Source: Cognatundibacterium griseum (lineage in GTDB: Bacteria > Pseudomonadota > Gammaproteobacteria > Burkholderiales > Burkholderiaceae_D). From it: a stretch of DNA of 64,000 bases. Location of the stretch: positions 186,001 to 250,000 of the forward strand of contig NZ_JACOGC010000001.1 in NCBI RefSeq assembly GCF_014284195.1. Direction: 5' to 3'. Under the pieces are notes generated by a model. That model saw only the letters and a list, made by a program, of their open reading frames with translations. It was not told where the DNA came from and searched no databases. Positions 1 to 8,306 of this stretch are shown here, in pieces (within the stretch, counting starts at the first letter, position 1; each line of letters begins with the position of its first letter). Made by a program: the position numbers and the translations under genes.

Positions 1-97
1 ACTCCTGCCACAGGCCATACAGCGGGATTCACCGGTATGGATGGTTACTGATCTGAATACGATTAATCGAAACTAATTTATTTTCACCAGAAAAGAC

Positions 98-448
98 ATG
101 ATGATGAAATTTTCACCTTCTTTATTAATATCCACATTACTCATGACTGCAGCGGTATCCGTCATGGCGGCAGAAACCGCTCCGGTCATGGACAATAAGT
201 CCTGCGATCCGCCTAAGTACCCGAAAGCGGCGCTGATGAACGAAGAAACCGGTACAGTGACGATGGGATTTCTGGTCGGAACGGACGGTAAAGTGATGGA
301 TTCCAAGGTCGAGAAATCCAGCGGCTCCAAGAGTCTGGATAAGGCGGCACTCACAGCCCTGAGTCAGTGCAAATTCAAACCCGGCACCAAAGACGGTAAG
401 CCGGATCAGGTATGGGCCAAAGTGGATTTCGTCTGGAAACTGGAATAA
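98..448 (+). CDS. Periplasmic protein with a TonB C-terminal-like domain
   Basis: 116 residues: an N-terminal signal peptide (about residues 1-25, ending in VMAAE) followed by one small domain of the TonB C-terminal type. Visible family features are the conserved Pro-x-Tyr-Pro segment after a Cys (PPKYPKAA, about residues 38-45), the GTVTMGFLVGTDGKV strand and the closing strand ending in FVWKLE. There is no N-terminal membrane anchor with a proline-rich linker, so this is not a full TonB energy transducer but a free periplasmic domain. Two Cys residues (about 36 and 91) could form a disulfide. The ATG at 98 is followed directly by a second ATG, so either could be used. A strong hairpin terminator follows. 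Partner and function are unknown; the family call is confident. Confidence 0.75.
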   Translation: MMMKFSPSLLISTLLMTAAVSVMAAETAPVMDNKSCDPPKYPKAALMNEETGTVTMGFLVGTDGKVMDSKVEKSSGSKSLDKAALTALSQCKFKPGTKDGKPDQVWAKVDFVWKLE

Positions 449-471
449 TTCGTTTCAGATCGCATCAATAA

Positions 472-513
472 AAACAGGGAGGGCGCTGTTATGGCGTCCT
501 CCCTGTTTGTTTT
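472..513. terminator. Bidirectional rho-independent terminator
   Basis: A 15-bp stem (472-486 with 494-508, one G-T wobble) and a 7-nt loop are followed by a T-run on the plus strand and preceded by A residues, so the hairpin can stop transcription from both directions. It sits between the TonB-domain gene and the convergent M3 peptidase gene. Confidence 0.85.
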
Positions 514-548
514 TTGGAGCCTGCGTGAGCAGGCTCTTGTCATCGAAC

Positions 549-2735
549 TCAGTGTGTCACGGTGACTGGCATCAGGCCACGCCGCTTCAGCAGCGGGGTG
601 ATTTGCGGATCACGGCCACGGAACTGGCGGAAAGAATCCATCGGATCGATACTGCCGCCGCGGGACAGCAATTGCTGGCGGAACCAGTCGCCATTCTGGC
701 GCGTCAGCCCGCCGTGCTCGCGGAACCATTCCACCGACTCGGCATCCAGCACTTCGCTCCACAGATAAGCGTAGTAACCGGCCGCATAACCGCCACCGAA
801 AATATGGGAGAAATAAGTGCTGCGATAACGTGGCGGCACCGGCGCAAAATCGACACCAGCTTCCTGCAGCGCCGTTTTTTCAAACGCTAAGGCATCTGCC
901 GGAATCTGTTCCGGTGTCAGTTGATGCCAGCGTTGATCAAGCAGGGAAGCCGCCAGATATTCAGTGGTGGTGAAGCCCTGGTTGAACTGATGGCTGGCCG
1001 TGATTTTGTCGACCAGTTCCTGCGGAATCACCTGACCGGTCTGGTAGTGTTTCGCATAATTTTTCAGGACTTCAGGCCAGGTGGCCCACATCTCGTTGAC
1101 CTGGGATGGGTATTCGACAAAATCGCGCGGCACATTGGTGCCGGAAAAACGCGGGTAGCGGACATGGGAAAACAGGCCATGCAATGCGTGACCGAATTCA
1201 TGGAAAGCGGTTTTCACTTCATCCGGCGTCAGCAGTGTCGGCTCGCCGGCCGGTGGCTGCGGGATATTGAGATGATTCGCGATCACCGGTTTTTTACCCA
1301 GCAGGGCGGATTGTTCCACATAAGAATTCATCCATGCGCCGCCGCGCTTGTTGTCGCGCGCATACATATCGGCGATGAACAGCGCCATGGACTGGCCGTC
1401 GGCATCGAAAATTTCAAAGATGCGCACGCTGGGGTGATATACCGGCAGGTCTTTACGCTCCTTGAACTGAATGCCGTACAGCTTGCTGGCCGCAAAGAAC
1501 ACACCCTGCTGCAACACGTTATTCAGCTCAAAATACGGGCGCAGCTGGTTGTCGTCAAACGCGTATTTCGCCGTGCGCAATTGCTCGGTGTAATACGCCC
1601 AGTCCCAGGCGGCAAGCTGGAAACCACCGTTTTCCGCATCAATCATTTTTTGCAGTTCAGCTGCTTCGTTTCTGGCATTCGCAACGGCTGCCGGTGCCAG
1701 CTCTTTCAGCATCTGATTGACTGCGCCGGTGGTTTTGGCGGTTTCGTCTTCCAGCCCGTAAGCCGCGTAATTGGGATAGCCCAGCAGTCTGGCGCGTTCT
1801 GCGCGCAGCTTTGCCAGCTGGATTGCGACGGCACGGTTATCCGATGCGCCACCCTGGCTGCCGCGCCGGATGGAGGCCTCATACAGACGTTGCCGCAGGG
1901 CGCGGTTTTTCAGGCTCGCCAGATAAGGCTGGCCGGTGGTGTTCATCAGCGGAATCAGGTATTTACCGTCCATCCCCTTGGCTTTGGCCGCTGCGGCAGC
2001 GGTATTGATTTCGCCTTCCGACAATCCGGCCAGCTGTTGCGCATCATCCACCACCACGGCTCCGGCATTGGTTTCTTTCAGCACATTCTGGCTGAAACGT
2101 GTGCCGAGGCTGGCCAGCTCCGCATTCATGGCTTTCAGTTTCTGCTTGTCTGCGTCCGGCAGTTTTGCACCGGCACGGACGAAATCGGTGTAATAACGAT
2201 CCAGCAGACGTGCTGATTCAGGATCGAGGGACAGCTTCTGTTTTTGCGCCATGACGCTGCTGATGCGTTTGAATAAACGGGCATTGAGCGAAATGAAGTC
2301 CTGATGCGCAGCCAGTTGCGGCGCCAGCGTGGCGGACAGCGCTTCGAGCGCCGGGTTGGTGTTGGTGCCGATCTGGTTGAAGAACAGGGCGCTGACACGC
2401 GCCAGAACCTGACCGGAGCGCTCCAGCGCTACCAGCGTATTGTCAAAGGTTGCCGGTGCCGGATTGTGAGCGATCGCGTTGATTTCACTGACATGCAGCC
2501 GGATGGCTTCGGTAAAGGCCGGCGCATAGTCTTCGTTATGAATTTTGTCGAAGGGCGGCAGTTCGTAAGGCAGAGTGCTGGCCGCCAGCACCGGATTGAC
2601 TGCCAGCGCGGTTTTGAGCCGGGATGGTGAAGCGGTAGCGGAATTGGCGGAGACAGGAGAAGCGGCCTGATCTGCAGCGGAACTGGATTGTATTGCCAGT
2701 GCCGAACACAGCAGCATGAGCAGTGGTTTGTTCAT
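549..2735 (-). CDS. M3 family zinc metallopeptidase (peptidyl-dipeptidase Dcp / oligopeptidase A type)
   Basis: A 728-residue peptidase of the thimet oligopeptidase family, which cleaves short peptides. The catalytic motif HEFGH is at about residues 512-516, with the third zinc ligand expected in the following VEYPSQVNEMW segment. The C-terminal FSHIFGGGYAAGYYAYLW region is also typical of M3 enzymes. The open frame extends 14 codons further upstream, but the ATG at 2735 is preferred because it starts a clean signal peptide (MNKPLLMLLCSALAIQSSSA). The enzyme is therefore predicted to be periplasmic, which favours Dcp-like peptidyl-dipeptidase activity over cytosolic oligopeptidase A; this last point is inference. 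It is a single gene, convergent with the TonB-domain gene and sharing its terminator. Confidence 0.9.
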   Translation of the reverse strand: MNKPLLMLLCSALAIQSSSAADQAASPVSANSATASPSRLKTALAVNPVLAASTLPYELPPFDKIHNEDYAPAFTEAIRLHVSEINAIAHNPAPATFDNTLVALERSGQVLARVSALFFNQIGTNTNPALEALSATLAPQLAAHQDFISLNARLFKRISSVMAQKQKLSLDPESARLLDRYYTDFVRAGAKLPDADKQKLKAMNAELASLGTRFSQNVLKETNAGAVVVDDAQQLAGLSEGEINTAAAAAKAKGMDGKYLIPLMNTTGQPYLASLKNRALRQRLYEASIRRGSQGGASDNRAVAIQLAKLRAERARLLGYPNYAAYGLEDETAKTTGAVNQMLKELAPAAVANARNEAAELQKMIDAENGGFQLAAWDWAYYTEQLRTAKYAFDDNQLRPYFELNNVLQQGVFFAASKLYGIQFKERKDLPVYHPSVRIFEIFDADGQSMALFIADMYARDNKRGGAWMNSYVEQSALLGKKPVIANHLNIPQPPAGEPTLLTPDEVKTAFHEFGHALHGLFSHVRYPRFSGTNVPRDFVEYPSQVNEMWATWPEVLKNYAKHYQTGQVIPQELVDKITASHQFNQGFTTTEYLAASLLDQRWHQLTPEQIPADALAFEKTALQEAGVDFAPVPPRYRSTYFSHIFGGGYAAGYYAYLWSEVLDAESVEWFREHGGLTRQNGDWFRQQLLSRGGSIDPMDSFRQFRGRDPQITPLLKRRGLMPVTVTH

Positions 2736-2896
2736 GAGGATCACGGGTAGAGTCGATGAGACTGAAAAGAATAGCATCAGACTTTATTTTATGAAAAAAA
2801 TTTTTCATAAAATATCGATGATTTACCACATTGCGATTGGATACACCGCTTATTTCAGGTGATCCGGCAGCGATAGCGCGGCCGGCCGAGTCTGCA

Positions 2897-3031
2897 TCAG
2901 CACAGCACAAAGCGGTTGGCGAGATCGAGGATGAAAGCAGGTTGTTGGTAGGCCAGGAACGTGATGACCAGCACTGCAGCCAGCAGTGCCAGCAGCAGCG
3001 CGGATCGCAGTTTCTGGCGTAATGGCGTCAT
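2897..3031 (-). CDS. Small single-pass membrane protein (44 aa), coupled to the upstream MFS gene
   Basis: Reading the minus strand from the ATG at 3031 to the TGA at 2897 gives a 44-residue protein. It has a basic start (MTPLRQKLRS), one hydrophobic helix (ALLLALLAAVLVITFLAY) and a short tail ending in ILDLANRFVLC. The ATG lies one base after the TGA of the MFS transporter, so translation is very probably coupled. Charge distribution predicts the N-terminus inside and the DLANRF tail outside. The conserved-looking C-terminal Cys could be functional. I do not recognise a named family. The helix, the codon-by-codon coupling and the lack of any other gene in this 160-bp gap support a real gene; its role with the transporter is inference. 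Confidence 0.6.
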   Translation of the reverse strand: MTPLRQKLRSALLLALLAAVLVITFLAYQQPAFILDLANRFVLC

Positions 3032-3032
3032 A

Positions 3033-4247
3033 TCAGGCTGCCAGCGCCTGCTTGCGCGTGATCGGGTTTTCATTGATCGGCAGATTGATCAGCGCGGCAA
3101 AAATACCGAGTGCCAGCGTAATGCCCCAGACGAAATCATAGTTGCCCATGCGGGTATAGATGTAGCCGCCCAGCCATACACCGAGAAAGCTGCCGACCTG
3201 ATGTGAGAAAAAAACGAAACCGGACAACATCGACAGGTATTTGAGACCAAAAATCCCGGCAATCACGCCATTGGTCAGCGGCACGGTGGACAGCCACAGT
3301 ACGCCCATGGCGGCGGCAAATACATAGACCGAATACGACGACAGCGGCGCCAGCAAGAACAGGCCGATCACCACGCTGCGGCTGATGTAGATCGATGACA
3401 GCAGATAACGTTTCGGCAGCAGGCCGCCGAGTTTGCCTGCATAGTAAGAGCCGAAAATATTGAACAGGCCGATCAGCGCCAGCGCAGAAACTGCCACGTT
3501 CGGGTCCATGATGCCTTTGTCTTTCAGGTAGGCCGGCATGTGGACGCCGATGAACACCACCTGGAATCCGCATACAAAATAACCGGCGACCAGCAACAGA
3601 AACGGCCGGTGGGAAAAGGCTTCGTGAATGGCTTCACGGATGCTTTGCTGGGGGCCGTGATGATGGGTGATGTCCGGCTCGCGCAGCTTCCAAGCCATCG
3701 GCAGCATGACCAGCAACAGCAACGCCGCCAGCAGATAAAACGCCGTTTGCCAGCCGGAATGCGTGATCAGCTGCTGTTCTACCGGCATCATGACAAATTG
3801 CCCGAACGAGCTGGCCGCAGAAGAAATGCCGAATGCCCAGGAACGTTTTTCCGCCGGCGCGGTGCGGCCGATAATGCCGCTGACTGCGCCGAATGCAGTA
3901 CAGGCCAGCGCAGCGCCAAGCAGAACGCCGGAGCCGATGACAAACAGCACCGGATCGTTAATCAGCGCCATCCAGAGCAGGCCCGCTGCATACATGATGG
4001 CGCCAAAAATAACGATGCGGCTGGTGCCGAATTTATCAACGGCAATGCCGGCAAACGGTCCGAACGCACCCCACAGCAGATTTTGCAGAGCCTGTGCCAT
4101 CGAATAGGTTTCGCGGGTCCAGCCGTGCGCCTGGGAAATCGGCTGCAGCCAGAAACCGAAACCGTGCCGCACCCCCATGGCCAGTGTCAGCACCAGGCCG
4201 CTGGCAATTAAGACGGTTTTCAGATCGGGGGCTTGTCTGGCGGTCAT
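3033..4247 (-). CDS. MFS transporter, monocarboxylate/oxalate-antiporter-like group
   Basis: 404 residues with about 12 hydrophobic segments in two halves, the size and layout of a major facilitator. The first loop GIAVDKFGTSRIV is a variant of the family's loop 2-3 motif (G-x-x-x-D-x-x-G-x-R). The N-terminal GVRHGFGFWLQPISQAHGWTRETYSMAQALQNLLWG resembles carriers in the monocarboxylate porter/OxlT-like group, so an organic acid substrate is likely but not shown. There is no signal peptide. The stop codon is followed one base later by the start of a 44-residue membrane protein, suggesting a two-gene operon. Confidence 0.85.
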   Translation of the reverse strand: MTARQAPDLKTVLIASGLVLTLAMGVRHGFGFWLQPISQAHGWTRETYSMAQALQNLLWGAFGPFAGIAVDKFGTSRIVIFGAIMYAAGLLWMALINDPVLFVIGSGVLLGAALACTAFGAVSGIIGRTAPAEKRSWAFGISSAASSFGQFVMMPVEQQLITHSGWQTAFYLLAALLLLVMLPMAWKLREPDITHHHGPQQSIREAIHEAFSHRPFLLLVAGYFVCGFQVVFIGVHMPAYLKDKGIMDPNVAVSALALIGLFNIFGSYYAGKLGGLLPKRYLLSSIYISRSVVIGLFLLAPLSSYSVYVFAAAMGVLWLSTVPLTNGVIAGIFGLKYLSMLSGFVFFSHQVGSFLGVWLGGYIYTRMGNYDFVWGITLALGIFAALINLPINENPITRKQALAA

Positions 4248-4339
4248 GACGGTCTGCTTTCTGTCAGAGACGGTGTAGGGTAGCGGGAGCTTGTTATTGT
4301 AATGGATGGGTGGATAGTCTGCCGGAAGGGGGCAAGACC

Positions 4340-5812
4340 TCAGACTTCCTGCGGCAGGTGCAGCGGCAGCACCAGCGTAAAACTGGTGCCGTGGCCGGGA
4401 GTGCTTTGCACGGTGATGCTGCCGCGCATGATGCTGCTGACCAGATTGTGCACGATACTGAGTCCGAGGCCGCTGCCTCCCTGACCGAGTTTGGTGGTGA
4501 AGAATGGATCAAAAATCCGCCGCAGATGATCTGCCGGTATGCCGCACCCGTCGTCCGCAAACAGGATCGTGACTTCGTCGGCACCGCTCTGGCAGGCCTG
4601 CAGCCGCATCTGCCCTGAGCTGCGGCCTTCAAAGGCGTGCAGCAAGGCATTGTGAATCAGATTTGTGATGATCTGGCCGTAAGGGCCCGGATAGCTGTCG
4701 AGCGTGATCTGGGGCGGGATATCGAGCACGATATGGTGTCCCTGTTTCTGAATCTGGTTCTGCACCGTGCGCAGGATTTCTGTGCTGGTCTGTAACAGAT
4801 TGAACGAGCGCCGCTGCTGGCTGGCCTGATCGGCGGATACCTGCTTGAAGCTGCTGACCAGTTCGCTGGCGTTCATCAGATTGCGCAACAACAATTCCTG
4901 CGCATCGGCCAGCATGTCTAAAAAGTTTTCCAGGCCGGAACGCCGCAACTGATTGGCGTTGAAGATTTTTTTCAGTTCCTGGGTTTCTTCCTGCAGTGTG
5001 CTGGCGGTCAGCAGGCTGTTGCCGATCGGCGTATTGAGCTCGTGGGCGACGCCGGCTACCAGCGCGCCGAGTGCCGCGAGCCGTTCCTGCGACACGAGAA
5101 TCTGCTGTGCCTGTGCCAGCTGCTGATAGGTATCGGCATTGTCAAGCGCGATAGCCGTGTAGGCGGCCAGGGTTTTGGCCATGTCCAGATGCATTTCCTG
5201 AAACGCATTGGCGTGCATGCACTGAATCGCGATCAGGCCGGTGGTTTTTCCCTTCAGCACCATTGGTACATAAATGTGCGAGGTCGGCAGGACTTCATGC
5301 ATGCCTTCCGGATAAGCTTCAAAAACGGTGAGCTTGCGCAAGCCGTCGGCGCCGATATAGCGCGCATATTCCCGGTGAATATCGTTGATGAAGACCTCTT
5401 TCTGATGCTGTATGCACCAGACGGATAATAAGTCCGTGTCGTTGGCATCGCGCACATAGGGCAGCATGCGCCGTCCGCGCAGGAGATTGCAGGGAAATTC
5501 GATCAGGGATTTTTCCGGGCGGTACAGGCCGACGGCAAACACTTCGGCACCGATCAGCTCGTGCACATGCCGGTACACGATGTTCATGATGGTATCGCGG
5601 TCCAGGCTGGATGTGATTTCCCTGCCGATTTCACTCAGGCGGTGAATGGTATTGTGCGCCCGTTCCAGTTCGCGCAAGGCTTCTGCCGGTGGCAGTGCCG
5701 CCGGCGCTTTGCCGACCCTGATCGCATATTGTCTGAACAAATGCAGTGCCAGCTCCGGATGGCGGCTGGCGATCCGGTTAATTCTCTGCAAAGTGTGCGA
5801 CACATTCTTCAC
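4340..5812 (-). CDS. GAF-domain sensor histidine kinase
   Basis: 490 residues. A GAF sensor domain is at about residues 75-235, followed by a coiled-coil linker. The HisKA phospho-acceptor box GVAHELNTPIGN is at about 255-266. The HATPase domain follows, with N-box NLIHNALLHAF, G1 box DDGCGIP, F-box DPFFTT and G2 box GGSGLGLS. No membrane segment lies inside the frame, so the kinase is predicted to be soluble. The start is a GTG (5812) with no clear ribosome site. The same frame continues upstream for 11 codons to a TAG at 5846, beyond which it encodes a hydrophobic segment (see findings). No response regulator is adjacent, so this is an orphan kinase whose partner cannot be named. Confidence 0.87.
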   Translation of the reverse strand: MKNVSHTLQRINRIASRHPELALHLFRQYAIRVGKAPAALPPAEALRELERAHNTIHRLSEIGREITSSLDRDTIMNIVYRHVHELIGAEVFAVGLYRPEKSLIEFPCNLLRGRRMLPYVRDANDTDLLSVWCIQHQKEVFINDIHREYARYIGADGLRKLTVFEAYPEGMHEVLPTSHIYVPMVLKGKTTGLIAIQCMHANAFQEMHLDMAKTLAAYTAIALDNADTYQQLAQAQQILVSQERLAALGALVAGVAHELNTPIGNSLLTASTLQEETQELKKIFNANQLRRSGLENFLDMLADAQELLLRNLMNASELVSSFKQVSADQASQQRRSFNLLQTSTEILRTVQNQIQKQGHHIVLDIPPQITLDSYPGPYGQIITNLIHNALLHAFEGRSSGQMRLQACQSGADEVTILFADDGCGIPADHLRRIFDPFFTTKLGQGGSGLGLSIVHNLVSSIMRGSITVQSTPGHGTSFTLVLPLHLPQEV

Positions 5813-6065
5813 GGCAGGCGGCTTTACTTGTTTGTCCGAAAATGGCTAGAGCAAATGCGTTGGGGCGCGTATAAAGAGAACTGCAAAGATCACTGCGTAA
5901 GCAATCATGCCGGCAACAGTGACAACCACAACATGATGAACGGTGATGACCGGAACCGTATTGATCCATAGTAAAACAGATTGTCGGCGGATAACCAGCC
6001 CATTCAACAATCATTGACATGAAAGATATTTGTCCGGCTGTTGCAGCCAGGCATGACTGAGCAAA

Positions 6066-7574
6066 ATGAAAACTTCCGCGTCACACCTGCCGCACCCCGG
6101 CAGCAACGGATCCGGCGACGAGGCCGGGCGCCAGCACTATTACCGGGCGCTGACAGCGAAAGACAGCCGCTTTGACGGTGTGTTTTTTACCGGTGTCAGC
6201 ACGACCGGCATTTACTGCCGCCCGATCTGCACGGTCAAAACCCCGCGCCTCAGTTCCTGTACCTTTTTCAAGTCCGCTGCGGCCGCCGAAGCCGCCGGTT
6301 ACCGGCCCTGCCTGCGCTGCCGTCCCGAGCTGGCGCCTTACGCCCTGCAGCAAAATCTGGCGCATGCAATCTGGCGACAGATCGCGGCAGGCGCATTGAA
6401 TGAAGACGGGCTGGAATCTTTTTCTGCCCGCATCGGCCTGTCTTCGCGCCAGGTGCGGCGGGTGCTATTGCAGGAATTCGGGGTGAGTCCGGTTGAGCTG
6501 GCGCAGACCCAGCGTTTGCTGTTTGCCAAGAAACTGCTGCAGGAAACCCGGCTGGGCATGGCGGAGCTGGCGTTTGCCGCCGGCTTTGGCAGCGTGCGGC
6601 GCTTCAATGCGCTGTTCCAGAGTCGCTATCAGCTGGCACCAGGGGAAATCCGGCGTGCTGCCGGACAACGCGGCGATGGCATCCTGCTGCGTCTGGCATA
6701 CCGTCCGCCGTACGACTGGGACGCCGTTGCCGCTTATCTGCAAGGCAGAGCGATGCCGGGGCTGGAGTGCGTGACCGGCCAGGGCGGGCAGCGCAGTTAC
6801 ATCCGCAGCGTCCGGCTCGATGGTTATCAGGGCTGGCTGCAGGTCAGCCATTGTCCGGAAAAAAATCAGCTCCAGTTGCAGGTGGCGCCGGAACTCACGC
6901 CGGTACTGATGCCCCTGCTGGCCAGGGTTCGCCAGCAATTTGATCTGGAAGCGAATCCATCGGTGATCCGCCAGCATCTGGCTGCCGACAGCCTGCTGGC
7001 GCCGGTGGTGCAGCGTTATCCCGGGCTGCGGGTGCCGGGTGCATTTGACAGCTTTGAGCTGGCGATCCGTGCCGTGCTCGGTCAGCAGGTCAGCGTCGCT
7101 GGCGCCACCACAGTCGCCGGACGGCTGGTGCAGCGCTTCGGCACGCCCTGCACGACACCGTTTCCCGGCATTACGCACCACTTCCCGGAGCCGGCGACGC
7201 TGGCGGCATTAGCACCCGAAGTACTGGCCGGTATCGGCATTCCGGGAGCGCGTGCCGCCAGTCTGCAGCAGGTCGCCCGGTTTGCGCTGGAACGCGGTTT
7301 CGAGCTGGCACCGGGCAGCACGCTGGAACAGGTACTGGCGAAACTGAAAGCCATCCGGGGCGTCGGTGAATGGACGGCGCAGTACATCGCCATGCGGGCG
7401 TTGCGCTTTCCGGATGCATTTCCGGCGGGTGACCTGGGCTTGCAAAAAGCGGCAGCGGCATTGCATCCCGGTCATCCGCGCTGTACTGAAAAGCAGCTGC
7501 TGGCGCGGGCCGGCGACTGGTCGCCATGGCGTTCTTATGCCGCACTGTGGCTGTGGCAATCTCTTTCTATGTAG
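6066..7574 (+). CDS. Ada-AraC-AlkA fusion: methyl-phosphotriester-sensing DNA-3-methyladenine glycosylase
   Basis: 502 residues in three parts. The Ada-type zinc domain (about 25-90) has the four metal Cys at 51, 55, 82 and 85; Cys51 corresponds to the methyl-accepting Cys of Ada. An AraC-type helix-turn-helix region spans about 100-200. An AlkA glycosylase follows (about 205-500), with a helix-hairpin-helix LKAIRGVGEWTAQYIA and catalytic Asp456 in FPAGDLGLQKA. Known families predict a protein that senses alkyl-phosphotriesters, activates alkylation-repair genes and also excises 3-methylpurines. The O6-methyltransferase gene follows directly, so repair of several alkyl lesions is grouped here. 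ATG 6066 is the first start of the frame that includes the whole Ada domain. Confidence 0.92.
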   Translation: MKTSASHLPHPGSNGSGDEAGRQHYYRALTAKDSRFDGVFFTGVSTTGIYCRPICTVKTPRLSSCTFFKSAAAAEAAGYRPCLRCRPELAPYALQQNLAHAIWRQIAAGALNEDGLESFSARIGLSSRQVRRVLLQEFGVSPVELAQTQRLLFAKKLLQETRLGMAELAFAAGFGSVRRFNALFQSRYQLAPGEIRRAAGQRGDGILLRLAYRPPYDWDAVAAYLQGRAMPGLECVTGQGGQRSYIRSVRLDGYQGWLQVSHCPEKNQLQLQVAPELTPVLMPLLARVRQQFDLEANPSVIRQHLAADSLLAPVVQRYPGLRVPGAFDSFELAIRAVLGQQVSVAGATTVAGRLVQRFGTPCTTPFPGITHHFPEPATLAALAPEVLAGIGIPGARAASLQQVARFALERGFELAPGSTLEQVLAKLKAIRGVGEWTAQYIAMRALRFPDAFPAGDLGLQKAAAALHPGHPRCTEKQLLARAGDWSPWRSYAALWLWQSLSM

Positions 7575-7583
7575 GTGACGATG

Positions 7584-8087
7584 ATGAAATATATGCAATG
7601 GATGAGTCCCTTAGGACAACTTTACCTCGCTGCCAGCGGACGCGGACTGGCCGGCGTCTATTTTGAACAGCACCGGCATTTCAAAGGTTTGCAGGACTGG
7701 CAGCAGACGACGGCGGACTCCCTGTTGCTGGATACGGCAGCGCAGTTACAGGACTATTTTGCTGGCAGCCTGCAGGAATTTACGATTCCACTCGATTTAT
7801 CGGCGGGCACACCGTTTCAGCAGGCAGTCTGGTATGAGCTGCTGCGTATTCCCTATGGCCGGACCTGCAGTTATGGCGAGCTGGCCAATGCGCTCGGCAA
7901 GCCGCAGGCAGTACGGGCGGTCGGGGCGGCGAATGGCAGGAATCCGGTATCGGTTATCGTGCCCTGCCACCGCGTGATCGCTGCCAGCGGAGCATTGACC
8001 GGTTATGCCGGTGGCTTAAAAAATAAGCAGGCATTGCTGAAATTAGAGGCAGAAAAAGACGGTTTTTCAGAAAATTTCCTGATCTGA
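7584..8087 (+). CDS. ogt: Methylated-DNA--protein-cysteine S-methyltransferase
   Basis: 167 residues. It transfers alkyl groups from O6-methylguanine (and O4-methylthymine) to its own Cys in a suicide reaction. The active-site motif PCHRV is intact, with Cys128, preceded by the DNA-binding segment YGRTCSYGELANALGKPQAVRAVGAANGRNP and followed by GYAGGLKNKQALLKLE. The frame is open from a GTG at 7575 that touches the stop codon of the preceding glycosylase gene, but ATG 7584 lies 6 bases after an AGGTG ribosome site and is preferred (ATG 7581 is also possible). It is co-transcribed with the Ada-AlkA fusion. It lacks the Ada regulatory domain, which is carried by the neighbour instead. Confidence 0.92.
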   Translation: MKYMQWMSPLGQLYLAASGRGLAGVYFEQHRHFKGLQDWQQTTADSLLLDTAAQLQDYFAGSLQEFTIPLDLSAGTPFQQAVWYELLRIPYGRTCSYGELANALGKPQAVRAVGAANGRNPVSVIVPCHRVIAASGALTGYAGGLKNKQALLKLEAEKDGFSENFLI

Positions 8088-8177
8088 AAAAATGCTTGAA
8101 ATCATCCGGAAAGCCGCATGAATAAAGGGTTGTTGCACTAATGAAAAGCCGGTGCCGGGAAATTATTTTAAAATATT

Positions 8178-8246
8178 TGTTGCAATGCACAAAAAATGCT
8201 TGACCGGTGGGAAAAGACGTGTAGAATCGTAATTGTTGCGGTGCAC
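8178..8246 (+). promoter_or_regulatory. Phasin promoter flanked by two operator-like repeats
   Basis: A sigma-70 type promoter is visible: TTGACC at 8200-8205, a 16-bp spacer and TAGAAT at 8222-8227. The sequence TTGTTGCNNTGCAC occurs twice, at 8177-8190 just upstream of the -35 and at 8233-8246 around the expected start of transcription, 56 bp apart. A half-match (TTGTTGC) lies at 8130-8136. The sites resemble the TGNTGCN3GCAA target recalled for the Herbaspirillum PHB regulator PhbF/PhaR, with one mismatch at the last position. Repression by a PhaR homologue is therefore a reasonable inference; no such gene is in the window. Confidence 0.55.
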
Positions 8247-8306
8247 CATAAGTTGAAATCATGGAAGGCGCTGCCAATTTTAATCCCCCCACACCGGAGC
8301 ATAGCC

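Noticed and set aside
1-97. Possible end of an upstream coding sequence
   Set aside because: A short frame ends at a TGA at 49-51 but only 16 codons are visible, too few to support a gene.
921-2216. 431-codon open frame antisense to the M3 peptidase gene
   Set aside because: Shadow frame of a well-supported gene; composition not protein-like.
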